DNA of 64,000 nucleotides, taken from positions 186,001 through 250,000 of the forward strand of contig NZ_CP033917.1 in the NCBI RefSeq assembly GCF_003815655.1, read 5' to 3'. Position 1 is the first letter of the stretch. The number at the start of each line of letters is the position of its first letter. Of the stretch, positions 24,631-32,951 are shown one piece after another. The DNA comes from Chryseobacterium sp. G0201. GTDB lineage: Bacteria; Bacteroidota; Bacteroidia; Flavobacteriales; Weeksellaceae. The position numbers were made by a program, and so were the translations under genes. The notes under the pieces are model-generated. The model saw nothing but the letters and a program-made list of their open reading frames with translations. It did not search any database and had not been told where the DNA came from.

Positions 24631-27168
24631 ATGGCGAAAAATAAAAACTTAATTTATATTGCGGCTTCATTAGTTGTATTTATAGTTTTAGCATTTTTAT
24701 ATTCCACACCTGTTTTTACAGGAAAACAGCTTTTCCAGCATGACATTGTTCAGTACAGAGGAGGTGCAAAAGAACTTCTCGACTACAGAGCAAATACCGG
24801 AGATGAAACGTATTGGAGTGATTCCATGTTTGGTGGAATGCCAACTTATCAGATGGGAAGCCAGTTCAAAGGAGATATCATCAAGAAAATTGATAGTAAT
24901 CTGAACTTTTTTCCAAGACCCGTTAATTATCTTTTCTTACTCTTCGCAGGATTTTTCCTTTTAGGAATGGTAGCGGTCAGAAACTGGAAATACGCTCTTT
25001 TAGGAGCCACTTTCTTTGGACTTTCGACCTATTTTTATATTATTATCGCGGCGGGACACAATGGTAAAGTGAATACCATTGAATATTTCGCGCCACTTTT
25101 AGCCGGAATATTACTCGTCTACATAAGGAAAAGTTATATTTGGGGATTCATCGTCACTACCCTGTTCATGGGACTTCAGATAGCGGCAAACCACCCACAG
25201 ATGACGTATTATCTTTTCATTGCTTTAGGATTTTTATTCTTATCTGAATTAATCCGAGCGATTCAAAAGAAAACACCAATGAAGCATTTCTTAATTTCTT
25301 CGGGAATTATTGCTGCTGCCTGCGTCATCGGAGTTGGGATGAATTCTCAAAGAATCATGGCCAATGCAGAATATGTAAAAGAAACCGTTCGTGGAAAACA
25401 AATCCTAGATAACGACACTCATACTTCAGGAAAATCCGGAATGGATAAAGAAAGTATGCTGATGTGGAGCTACGGAAGACTGGAAACTTTAAACCTTTTC
25501 ATCCCAAGATTAATGGGCGGCGGAAGTCAGGAACCTGAGGCAAAAGATATTATGAACAAAGTTCAGGAGCTCGTTCAGGAAAATGTGACTTCACAAGCCG
25601 AAATGGATCGTGTTTCTAAAGGCTTTGGAAGCGTAACGTATTGGGGTGACCAACCCGGAACTTCGGGTCCAGCATATCAGGGAGCAATTATTTGTTTCTT
25701 AGCTTTATTAGGATTCTTTTTCGCTTGGAAAAAATACCGTTACTGGATCTTAGGAGCTTCCATTCTTACCATTTTATTGGCTTGGGGAAGCAACTTTATG
25801 CCTTTATCAGACTTCTTTATAGATTTCGTTCCAATTTACAATAAATTCAGAGCACCGTCTTCAATTTTAGTTATCGTAGAGTTGTTATTTCCTTTAATAG
25901 CGATCATTGGATTATACAGATTCTTTACAGATGAGAAATTAACGGAAGAATACAAAAAGAAAATACTTCTTTATGTAAGCGGAGGAACGTTAGGATTTTT
26001 ATTAATTCTATTAGTTTTCGGAAAATCTTTATTAGGATTTTATACGGAGAACGAAAAACTATATTTCCCACCTTTCCTATTGGATTTTATGGTGGATGAA
26101 AGATTCAAATTATTCAGAATTGATGCTATAAAAGCATTTATCTACGTTGCTATCGCTGCAGGAGCTTTATTTATGGTTTTAAAGAAAAAATTAAACCAAA
26201 ATATCGCTTTAATTATCATTGGAGTCGTGAGTTTATTTGATCTTTGGACAGTAAACAAACGTTATTTGAACGATGAAAACTATGTAGATAAAGTTTTTGC
26301 TGAAAACCCATTCCAGACAGAAACCTCAGATCTTCTAGCTGAAAAAGTACAGGCTAATCCTAGTTTGGGATCAATTTTAGCCAATGTTCAGGTTAACAAA
26401 ACATTGGAAACGATTGCTGAAAAGGATAAAACTCATTACAGGATTTTTAATAATCTTTTAGGAACATTCAGCGAAACCAATACGTCATATTTCAAATCTT
26501 CAATTGGAGGTTATCACGCCGTAAAATTGAGAAGGTACGATGATGTTATCAATGAATATTTTCAGGTAATGGATTCTGTAAAACTTCCCAACGTTCTTAA
26601 TTTATTAAACGCCAAATACTGGGTTGCAGGCGATCCGGAGCAACCTCAGGCAATGCCAAATCCAAAAGCCAACGGAAATTCATGGTTCGTGAGCGACTTG
26701 AAATTTGTGAACAGTCCTAACCAAGAAATTAAGTCAATCGGAGTAATCGACAGTAAGAAAACAGCTGTTATTGCTTCTGCAGATAAAGAATATTTCAATA
26801 ATAAAACGGTTCAGCCAGATCCAACAGCGTTTATTAATTTAACGAAATATCAACCGAATGAATTAGAATTCAAATCTGAATCTAAAACTCCACAATTGGC
26901 AGTATTCTCTGAGATTTATTATCCTCACGGCTGGAAAATGTTTGTAGACGAAAAAGAAGTTCCGTACATAAAAGCTGATTATTTACTTCGTGCAGTACAC
27001 GTTCCTGCAGGAAAACATAACATCAGAATGATTTTCGAACCTGAAGTTATTGAGACTGGAAAATGGATCTCTTTACTTAGCTTTGGATTATTCGTCATAT
27101 TGAGTGGATTTGGGATTTATTGGATGAATAAAAATAAGAAGAAGGAAATTCTAGTAGAAAAAGTTTAA
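24631..27168 (+). CDS. YfhO-family multi-span membrane protein
   Basis: 845 residues with about 12 membrane helices in the first 540 residues, a soluble segment (about 550-790) and a last helix (WISLLSFGLFVILSGFGIYWM). The first loop carries DIVQYRGGAKELLDYRANTGDETYWSDSMFGGMPTYQ, and the end reads SEIYYPHGWKMFVDEKEVPYIKADYLLRAVHVPAGKH, both classic for the YfhO family of GT-C-like proteins. In Gram-positives YfhO glycosylates lipoteichoic acid. Here it may use a polyprenyl-phosphate sugar donor for an envelope glycan. The next gene is a glycosyltransferase, in line with a sugar-transfer role. Confidence 0.82.
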   Translation: MAKNKNLIYIAASLVVFIVLAFLYSTPVFTGKQLFQHDIVQYRGGAKELLDYRANTGDETYWSDSMFGGMPTYQMGSQFKGDIIKKIDSNLNFFPRPVNYLFLLFAGFFLLGMVAVRNWKYALLGATFFGLSTYFYIIIAAGHNGKVNTIEYFAPLLAGILLVYIRKSYIWGFIVTTLFMGLQIAANHPQMTYYLFIALGFLFLSELIRAIQKKTPMKHFLISSGIIAAACVIGVGMNSQRIMANAEYVKETVRGKQILDNDTHTSGKSGMDKESMLMWSYGRLETLNLFIPRLMGGGSQEPEAKDIMNKVQELVQENVTSQAEMDRVSKGFGSVTYWGDQPGTSGPAYQGAIICFLALLGFFFAWKKYRYWILGASILTILLAWGSNFMPLSDFFIDFVPIYNKFRAPSSILVIVELLFPLIAIIGLYRFFTDEKLTEEYKKKILLYVSGGTLGFLLILLVFGKSLLGFYTENEKLYFPPFLLDFMVDERFKLFRIDAIKAFIYVAIAAGALFMVLKKKLNQNIALIIIGVVSLFDLWTVNKRYLNDENYVDKVFAENPFQTETSDLLAEKVQANPSLGSILANVQVNKTLETIAEKDKTHYRIFNNLLGTFSETNTSYFKSSIGGYHAVKLRRYDDVINEYFQVMDSVKLPNVLNLLNAKYWVAGDPEQPQAMPNPKANGNSWFVSDLKFVNSPNQEIKSIGVIDSKKTAVIASADKEYFNNKTVQPDPTAFINLTKYQPNELEFKSESKTPQLAVFSEIYYPHGWKMFVDEKEVPYIKADYLLRAVHVPAGKHNIRMIFEPEVIETGKWISLLSFGLFVILSGFGIYWMNKNKKKEILVEKV

Positions 27169-27173
27169 TCTTA

Positions 27174-27242
27174 ATTTTGTCATTCCGTAGGAATCTAGAC
27201 AACGCTTTTATAATAGCTTAGATTCCTAAGGAATGACAAAAT
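27174..27242. repeat. Long inverted repeat, GTCATTCCGTAGGAATCTAG family, copy 1
   Basis: Left arm TTTGTCATTCCGTAGGAATC (27177-27196), about 20 bases of loop, right arm GATTCCTAAGGAATGACAAA (27221-27240), one mismatch. A second copy with the same arms lies at 53672-53740. It can form a hairpin between the membrane-protein and glycosyltransferase genes, and may act as a weak terminator. Confidence 0.85.
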
Positions 27243-27254
27243 ACTCCAATATAA

Positions 27255-28556
27255 ATGGAACAAAAAAAAATATTAATCATCACTTATTACTGGCCGCCTG
27301 CGGGAGGTCCCGGTGTTCAAAGATGGTTGAAATTTGCAAAATATTTACCCGAATTCGGATGGAAACCCGTTATTTTCACCCCTGAAAATCCGAGTTATCC
27401 TTTGTTGGACGAAAGTTTACTAAAAGATGTTCCTGAGAATATTGACATCGTTAAAACAAAGATCTGGGAACCTTATCAACTGGCTGAAAAGCTTAATAAA
27501 AGTAACAAAAAATTCAAAGCCGGACAGTTTGATGTCGGTAAAAACCAAAGTTGGAAATCAAAACTTTCGATTTGGGTAAGAGGAAATTTTTTTATTCCTG
27601 ATGCCAGAGTTTTTTGGGTAAAACCTTCCGTAAAATTTTTAGAACAGTATTTAAAAGACAATAAGATAGATGTTGTGGTAACTTCGGGACCTCCACATTC
27701 TTTACATTTGATAGGTTTAAATTTAAAAAAGAAGCTTCCCAATTTAAAATGGATCGCAGATTTCCGTGATCCCTGGACTGAGATTTCTTATTACAAGCAT
27801 TTAAAACTAACCAAAAGCTCCGATAAAAAACATCGCCAATTAGAAAGTGATGTATTCAAAAACGCAGATATTACACTGGCAACAAGCTATACCGATGCTG
27901 AAAACTTCCGTAAAAACGGAGCGAATGCAGTTTGTATTACCAATGGATTTGACGAGACGGATGCTACTCAAACTCTAAAATCCTCAAGCTCTCAGACTCT
28001 CAAACAAAAATTCACTTTAAGCTATATTGGTGTTTTAGAACAGCTTCGAAATCCTGAAAATCTTTGGAAAGCTCTTGATGATTTAGTGAAAACCAATTCT
28101 GATTTTGCAGGAAACTTTACATTGAAATTCGTAGGAAGAATTGATGATAAAATTTTAAACTCAATTGAAAATTCTGGTTTAAAAAATCACATTTCAAATT
28201 TAGGATATATTTCTCATGATAAAGCGATCACAGAAATGCAAACTTCTGATATGCTTTTAATTACAAATTTCCCTAATGAATCTTCAAAAGGGATTATTCC
28301 GGGGAAAATATTTGAGTATTTAGCGACAGGAAAGCAGATTATTTCCTTTGGTCCGGATAAGGCGGATGTTTCGAAAATATTAAATGAAACCAATGCTGGA
28401 AAGCATTTCAGCTATGATGATTCTGAAACAATAAAAAGTTTTATATTAGAGAAATTCGAATTGTGGAAAAGCGGAAACCTTCTTGAAAACAACCAAAATA
28501 TTGAACAGTTTTCAAGAAAGAATCTTACAAAAAAATTGGTTGATATTTTAGATTAA
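27255..28556 (+). CDS. Glycosyltransferase, GT4-like (GT-B fold)
   Basis: 433 residues. The N-terminal Rossmann domain starts ILIITYYWPPAGGPGVQRWLKFAKYLPEFGW (about 5-35), the usual acceptor-side motif of bacterial GT4 enzymes. IADFRDPWTE (about 168-177) is typical of this subgroup. The C-terminal donor domain has LSYIGVLEQLRNPENLW, FVGRID and a final PGKIFEYLATGKQIISFGP with the E of the EX7E region. It transfers a sugar from a nucleotide donor to an envelope polysaccharide or lipid intermediate; acceptor unknown. Its stop overlaps that of the convergent lipoprotein gene by four bases. Confidence 0.85.
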   Translation: MEQKKILIITYYWPPAGGPGVQRWLKFAKYLPEFGWKPVIFTPENPSYPLLDESLLKDVPENIDIVKTKIWEPYQLAEKLNKSNKKFKAGQFDVGKNQSWKSKLSIWVRGNFFIPDARVFWVKPSVKFLEQYLKDNKIDVVVTSGPPHSLHLIGLNLKKKLPNLKWIADFRDPWTEISYYKHLKLTKSSDKKHRQLESDVFKNADITLATSYTDAENFRKNGANAVCITNGFDETDATQTLKSSSSQTLKQKFTLSYIGVLEQLRNPENLWKALDDLVKTNSDFAGNFTLKFVGRIDDKILNSIENSGLKNHISNLGYISHDKAITEMQTSDMLLITNFPNESSKGIIPGKIFEYLATGKQIISFGPDKADVSKILNETNAGKHFSYDDSETIKSFILEKFELWKSGNLLENNQNIEQFSRKNLTKKLVDILD

Positions 28557-29191
28557 ATCGTCCATTGATCGTTGATAACTCCAACTAAATAATACTTCCC
28601 TTTAAATTCTTCAAATACGAAACGAAGTGTTTTCCAATCCATTTCGCCATTTTTTTCGGTGCCTTTGATATAATTTTCTGTGAAATTAAGTTTTGGATAT
28701 GCTTTTTCTAAATTGTTTAAAGAATTTCCACCTCCCTGAAATTTATCCAAAGAAAACTGGGAAGCTGTAAAGTCCTTTGAGAAAACCCATTTACTTAAAT
28801 AATCATTAATTGTAGCTTTATAAAGATCTCCAGAACCATCATAAGAGCCCCAGATGAAAAGCGTTTTTGTCGGTTGATATTTTTCAAAATCGGTCTTAGA
28901 AAATTGCTTATCCTCTTTCGGATCTACGAAAGCATACATTGAAAACCGAACGCCTTTTTCTGGATGGATAAATTCTGCAAGCCTTTTATAATCTTTATTT
29001 TTTAGGGTTTTCAAAATCTCGTCATTGGCTTCTTTTATAATTTCTTCTTTAGTTATGGTAGCTTTATCGGGATTTGAAGTCTGGACAGTAGTTTGTTTTG
29101 TAGAATCAACTTTATGAACAGCAGGTTTACTTGATTCTTTTTTACAAGCCACAAGACTTACAACGAATATTGATAGTAATATTTTTTTCAT
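28553..29191 (-). CDS. Lipoprotein of unknown function
   Basis: 212 residues. A lipoprotein signal (MKKILLSIFVVSLVACKKE, lipid Cys at 16) is followed by a polar Ser/Thr/Lys linker (about 17-45) and a compact alpha/beta domain (about 47-212). The domain includes ILKTLKNKDYKRLAEFIHPEKGVRFSMYAFVD and ends FVFEEFKGKYYLVGVINDQWTI. This looks like an NTF2- or SnoaL-type cone fold by strand pattern, which is only a guess. Monocistronic, convergent with the glycosyltransferase gene. Confidence 0.7.
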   Translation of the reverse strand: MKKILLSIFVVSLVACKKESSKPAVHKVDSTKQTTVQTSNPDKATITKEEIIKEANDEILKTLKNKDYKRLAEFIHPEKGVRFSMYAFVDPKEDKQFSKTDFEKYQPTKTLFIWGSYDGSGDLYKATINDYLSKWVFSKDFTASQFSLDKFQGGGNSLNNLEKAYPKLNFTENYIKGTEKNGEMDWKTLRFVFEEFKGKYYLVGVINDQWTI

Positions 29192-29339
29192 TTTTTAATA
29201 GTAATCAATTAAAAAGACCAAAAGTGATGCCATTTTGAGTGCGAGAAGTTTGAGTATTTTAGAGTTTGAGATAGACTTTAATTATTATGAATATAGTTTT
29301 TAGCTTAAGACTTAAAATTTTCTGCTTACCGCTTTTTCG

Positions 29340-29347
29340 TACATTTG
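29340..29347 (+). promoter_or_regulatory. -7 box immediately before ypdA (possible leaderless mRNA)
   Basis: TACATTTG matches TAnnTTTG exactly and ends only four bases before the ATG at 29352. If it is used, transcription starts at or next to the start codon. A clear -33 element is not seen, so confidence is limited. Confidence 0.4.
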
Positions 29348-29351
29348 CTGT

Positions 29352-30332
29352 ATGGAAATTTTAGACATTCTTATTGTTGGAGCCGGTCCCATCGGGCTTA
29401 ATTGCGCTCTTGAAGCTAAAAAAAATAACCTGAATTATTTAATTATAGAAAAAGGAACCATTGTAAATTCTTTATATAATTATCCTTTATACATGCGATT
29501 TTTTTCTACTGCTGAAAAATTAGAAATTGACGAAATTCCATTCATCACAACAGCTCCAAAACCAGGAAGACAGGACGCTTTGGAATATTATCAGGGAATT
29601 GCAAGACAGAAAAATATTAACATTAATCTGTATGAAAGAGTTTTGAATGTATCTAAAAATGATGGCATTTTTGAAGTTGAAACTTCTAAAGGAAAATATT
29701 TCGCAAAAAATGTAATTATCTCGACAGGGTTCTATGACATTCCAAACCTGATGAATATTCCCGGAGAAAATCTTCCAAAAGTTAAACATTATTATACTGA
29801 ACCTTATCCATACGCAAAGCAGAAAATTGTGGTTGTAGGTTCAAGCAATTCGTCTGTAGATGCAGCTTTGGAAACCTATAGAAAAGGAGCTGAAGTCACA
29901 ATGATCGTTCGTCATTCTGAAATATCAAAAAATGTAAAATATTGGGTAAAACCTGATATTGAAAATAGAATTGCTGAAGGTAATATTAAGGCTCATTTTA
30001 ATTCTGAGATCCTTGAAATAAAGGTAAAGTCTGTTATTTTTAAAGATGAGAACGGACAAATTCATGAAATTGAAAATGATTTTGTATTAGCAATGACAGG
30101 TTATCTTCCAGATTTTGATTTTTTGAAAAATTCAGGAATTGATCTTCAAGGAGAATGTTTAAATCCACTTTATAATGCTGAAACAATGGAAACCAACGTT
30201 GAAAATCTTTATCTGGCAGGCGTTGTTTGCGGTGGAAAAGATACCCATCTTTGGTTTATAGAAAATTCAAGAATTCATGCAGAAATGATTATAAAAAATA
30301 TTTCTCTTAAAAATAAACAGCTAAAAAGCTGA
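29352..30332 (+). CDS. ypdA: YpdA-family flavin-dependent (bacillithiol) disulfide reductase
   Basis: 326 residues of the two-dinucleotide-binding fold. The FAD site is LIVGAGPIGLNCALEAKK (about 7-24), the NADPH site VVVGSSNSSVDAALETYRKGAEVTM (about 159-183), and a second FAD element lies in AMTGYLPDF and NLYLAGVVCGG. The NPLYNAETMETNVENLYLAGV region and lack of a CXXC pair fit YpdA, proposed to reduce oxidised bacillithiol. ATG 29352 gives the exact Rossmann start. Substrate assignment is from family, not from active-site proof. Confidence 0.82.
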   Translation: MEILDILIVGAGPIGLNCALEAKKNNLNYLIIEKGTIVNSLYNYPLYMRFFSTAEKLEIDEIPFITTAPKPGRQDALEYYQGIARQKNININLYERVLNVSKNDGIFEVETSKGKYFAKNVIISTGFYDIPNLMNIPGENLPKVKHYYTEPYPYAKQKIVVVGSSNSSVDAALETYRKGAEVTMIVRHSEISKNVKYWVKPDIENRIAEGNIKAHFNSEILEIKVKSVIFKDENGQIHEIENDFVLAMTGYLPDFDFLKNSGIDLQGECLNPLYNAETMETNVENLYLAGVVCGGKDTHLWFIENSRIHAEMIIKNISLKNKQLKS

Positions 30333-30333
30333 C

Positions 30334-30380
30334 AAAAAAAAATTCCATACAAAACAATGACTTTGTACGGAATGATACTT
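30334..30380 (-). terminator. Hairpin between ypdA and the convergent fusion gene
   Basis: ATTCCATACAAA (30342-30353) pairs with TTTGTACGGAAT (30362-30373) with one mismatch. The A run at 30334-30341 forms a T tail on the minus strand, so this mainly ends the gene at 30395. Confidence 0.7.
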
Positions 30381-30394
30381 TATACTATTTAAGA

Positions 30395-32620
30395 TTAATA
30401 TAAATTTAAAAAATAATTACTCATAGCCCGAATCATAAGCTTATAGTGGGAATCAGAAAATATTTTATCAATCTCGATCCACTTTTCGTCGATAAGACTA
30501 ATAGCATCTTTTCGACATTCCGTAAGTGCACCTGAACCAATAATCCAATCTGCAATATCCTGAATATCCTGTGAAGATTTATTGGGTTTACTCCAAAGAT
30601 TTTTCATTTTCAGACGAATTTCCGGTTGGGAAAGCTCAATCGCTTTTATCAAAGGTAATGTCACTTTCCCTTCGCGGATATCTTCCAATTCTACCTTACT
30701 TCCCTTAAAACCGCCGTTCAGATCCCTCACATCATCAATTATTTGATAAGCAAGCCCAAAAGCTTCACCATAATCACAAATTGCTTTATGCTTTTCTATG
30801 CTCAGATCTTCTAATATAGTTATGATATTTGCCATCATTTTAATGGGAACACCTGTCTTAAGTATATGGATTTCTCTCATGCTTTCAGATATTGAATAGG
30901 TATCACCCGTTTCAAAAGCCTGAGGAAGTAAATCTGTAAAAGTTCTGATATCTAAAGCCTGCCCGGCATGACAAAGTCTCATCGTATCAAAATATGATTC
31001 GTATATTTTTTTCATTCTAGAATCAGATAAATGCGTCATATTACGAATCAATATTTCGCCTACAAAATATCCGAAAGTACCGGAATTTATTGCTGCAGGG
31101 ATTCCATAAATGACGTGGCAGCTTGCATCACCTCTTCGCAATGGCGATTGATCCTGAACATCATCAATAATAAGTGAACTACAATGGATTAATTGAAAAA
31201 GTGCAACAAAAGGATCGTATTGAGAAATATTACCTTCACAAAGACCTACCAACAAACGTAATAAATGAGAACGCCATCCTTTTCCTTTTCTGTCAAGCAT
31301 TTCAAGCAAAGGTTTTATTAAGGCCTCGTGAAGTACCTCGGACGGTACAGCATTCAGGTATGATGAATAATAATCTTTCATCAATTTCTCAATCTTTTCT
31401 TTTTCATGGGCATATGGTACCACTTCATGAATAATATCCAATACCTCTTCTGCTGCCTGATCCAAAAGATCATTAATATTATTCCATCCTTTATCTGTTG
31501 TGATTTCTACGAAAGCATTTCCTGTAATTTTTTCATTTTCTAATGTACCGGAAACCCTTGCACGTCCTTCCCAAAACCCCGGAGCAGATAAGAACGTCAT
31601 AACTTCCTGATCTGAAAATTCTGCCTTTACGTTAAAATCAAGATTCCATGCTGGAATTTTCACTTGCCATTCCACAGGATATTTTGCGCAGGTCTTTTTA
31701 CTTATATAATAGTCAATTTCTTCAATAATAATGTTGTCATCTTTAAGCGTAAAAGACTCTCCTTTTTCATCAATCCAAACAGTAAGTCTATCTGATTGCG
31801 TTGTATTTTTGTCAGTAAGGGAATAAAAAGTAAGCTGACAATGATTATCAAATTGTATTGCAAACCACATCCAATGTTTTGAAGTATTTTGCTCCACTTT
31901 TTGAGCAGGGTTGTACGATTCGCTAAACTCATGATCATACCATCCTGAACCTTTTATCCGAAAAGTTTTATTGTTAAGAGTAATATTACCTTCTACAGCA
32001 TTTTCCGGAATAAAATAATAATGCATATCGTTGGCTGCATTCATTGATGATTTTACCAGTCCGTTTTCACCATGATAAACAGGATTTTTAAGAGGGTTAA
32101 AGGAAAAATTAACATTACTATTTCCTAACTGATTACCAATTTTAACAAAATAGTTCCCTTTCTCATCTTTTTCAAGATGGCCTAGATCATAATCTAATTT
32201 TAATTCATTGTTAGAAGTAACAACACTTTTTTTCATAAGAAAATCTGGAGCCGGAAAATTTCCTTTGTCAATAATCTCTTTAAAGGCATTATCAATTGGT
32301 TTCAACTCTTTCTTTTCTTTTAAATCATCACTAATTTTAGAAAAGATCTTATCGTCATGGCTGGTCTCGCTATGGTATTTTTGATCTTCTATATCAACCA
32401 AAGACCAGGTAAGCGAATGAGTAAACTCAAAAGGAAATACATTAAAATCTCTAGCAATTCTAAAAAATGAACAAAAAAACGCAAAAGTTTTTCCTGCATC
32501 ATCTTCAACATGTGCATGAAAATACCACCATTCTAAATTAGATGTATCATGCGGCAAATCATCAATAAGTAAATTAATACCTATCTTTTCGGGATTAAGT
32601 TCAACAGAATAATTTTTCAT
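30395..32620 (-). CDS. Fusion: CrtC/AttH-like lipocalin domain + polyprenyl diphosphate synthase
   Basis: 741 residues. Residues 1 to about 375 look like the carotenoid 1,2-hydratase/AttH/Diels-Alderase-type double lipocalin: SNLEWWYFHAHVEDDAGKTF (about 27-46), GSGWYDHEFSESY (about 230-242) and APGFWEGRARVSG. Residues from about 395 form an all-helical isoprenyl diphosphate synthase. Its first Asp-rich motif is DDVQDQSPLRRG (D486, D487, D490), and the second is YQIIDDVRDLNG (D629, D630, D633), followed by EGKVTLPLIKA; both appear catalytically intact. No signal peptide. It probably makes an allylic diphosphate chain and hydrates or cyclises it or its product; the product is unknown. Confidence 0.85.
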   Translation of the reverse strand: MKNYSVELNPEKIGINLLIDDLPHDTSNLEWWYFHAHVEDDAGKTFAFFCSFFRIARDFNVFPFEFTHSLTWSLVDIEDQKYHSETSHDDKIFSKISDDLKEKKELKPIDNAFKEIIDKGNFPAPDFLMKKSVVTSNNELKLDYDLGHLEKDEKGNYFVKIGNQLGNSNVNFSFNPLKNPVYHGENGLVKSSMNAANDMHYYFIPENAVEGNITLNNKTFRIKGSGWYDHEFSESYNPAQKVEQNTSKHWMWFAIQFDNHCQLTFYSLTDKNTTQSDRLTVWIDEKGESFTLKDDNIIIEEIDYYISKKTCAKYPVEWQVKIPAWNLDFNVKAEFSDQEVMTFLSAPGFWEGRARVSGTLENEKITGNAFVEITTDKGWNNINDLLDQAAEEVLDIIHEVVPYAHEKEKIEKLMKDYYSSYLNAVPSEVLHEALIKPLLEMLDRKGKGWRSHLLRLLVGLCEGNISQYDPFVALFQLIHCSSLIIDDVQDQSPLRRGDASCHVIYGIPAAINSGTFGYFVGEILIRNMTHLSDSRMKKIYESYFDTMRLCHAGQALDIRTFTDLLPQAFETGDTYSISESMREIHILKTGVPIKMMANIITILEDLSIEKHKAICDYGEAFGLAYQIIDDVRDLNGGFKGSKVELEDIREGKVTLPLIKAIELSQPEIRLKMKNLWSKPNKSSQDIQDIADWIIGSGALTECRKDAISLIDEKWIEIDKIFSDSHYKLMIRAMSNYFLNLY

Positions 32621-32951
32621 TTTCGAAGTTATAAGTTTTTATAAAAATAATAAAAAAAATAATTACTTAATTATTTAACAATAAAATAATGATAAACAAA
32701 ATATAAAACCGAAAAATTAATAAATCATTAATATCTAAACATTATTTACATAATCGACTTAACTGCGAAAATAAAATTCACTTTTGATAGCACATTGTAA
32801 AATAGGTTTCTGAATTGTTTCTTATTCAAGCCAAAGTTCTGACTACAACTCGCATTACTTGCACGAACGGATTTCATTCTTCGCAAAAAATTTCCTTTCC
32901 AGATTTTTTCTTTTAGTGAAAAACATCTAAGTATTCACTCCAATAAAACGA
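32621..32951. other. 331-base gap upstream of the fusion gene, with a weak small ORF
   Basis: Very AT-rich next to the fusion gene, where its promoter must lie; the minus strand has a near-match TATTTTG box but no full consensus. A 43-codon minus-strand frame (32877 down to 32746, starting MKSVRASNASCSQNFGLNKK) is open, with no homologue I recognise and no clear ribosome site. It may be a remnant or chance. Nothing else is seen. Confidence 0.4.

Noticed and set aside
30395..32620. Possibility that the fusion is two genes with a missed stop
   Set aside because: The frame is continuous across the junction at about residue 380-400, with a helical linker and no internal ribosome site or start typical of a prenyl synthase; still worth confirming by read coverage.
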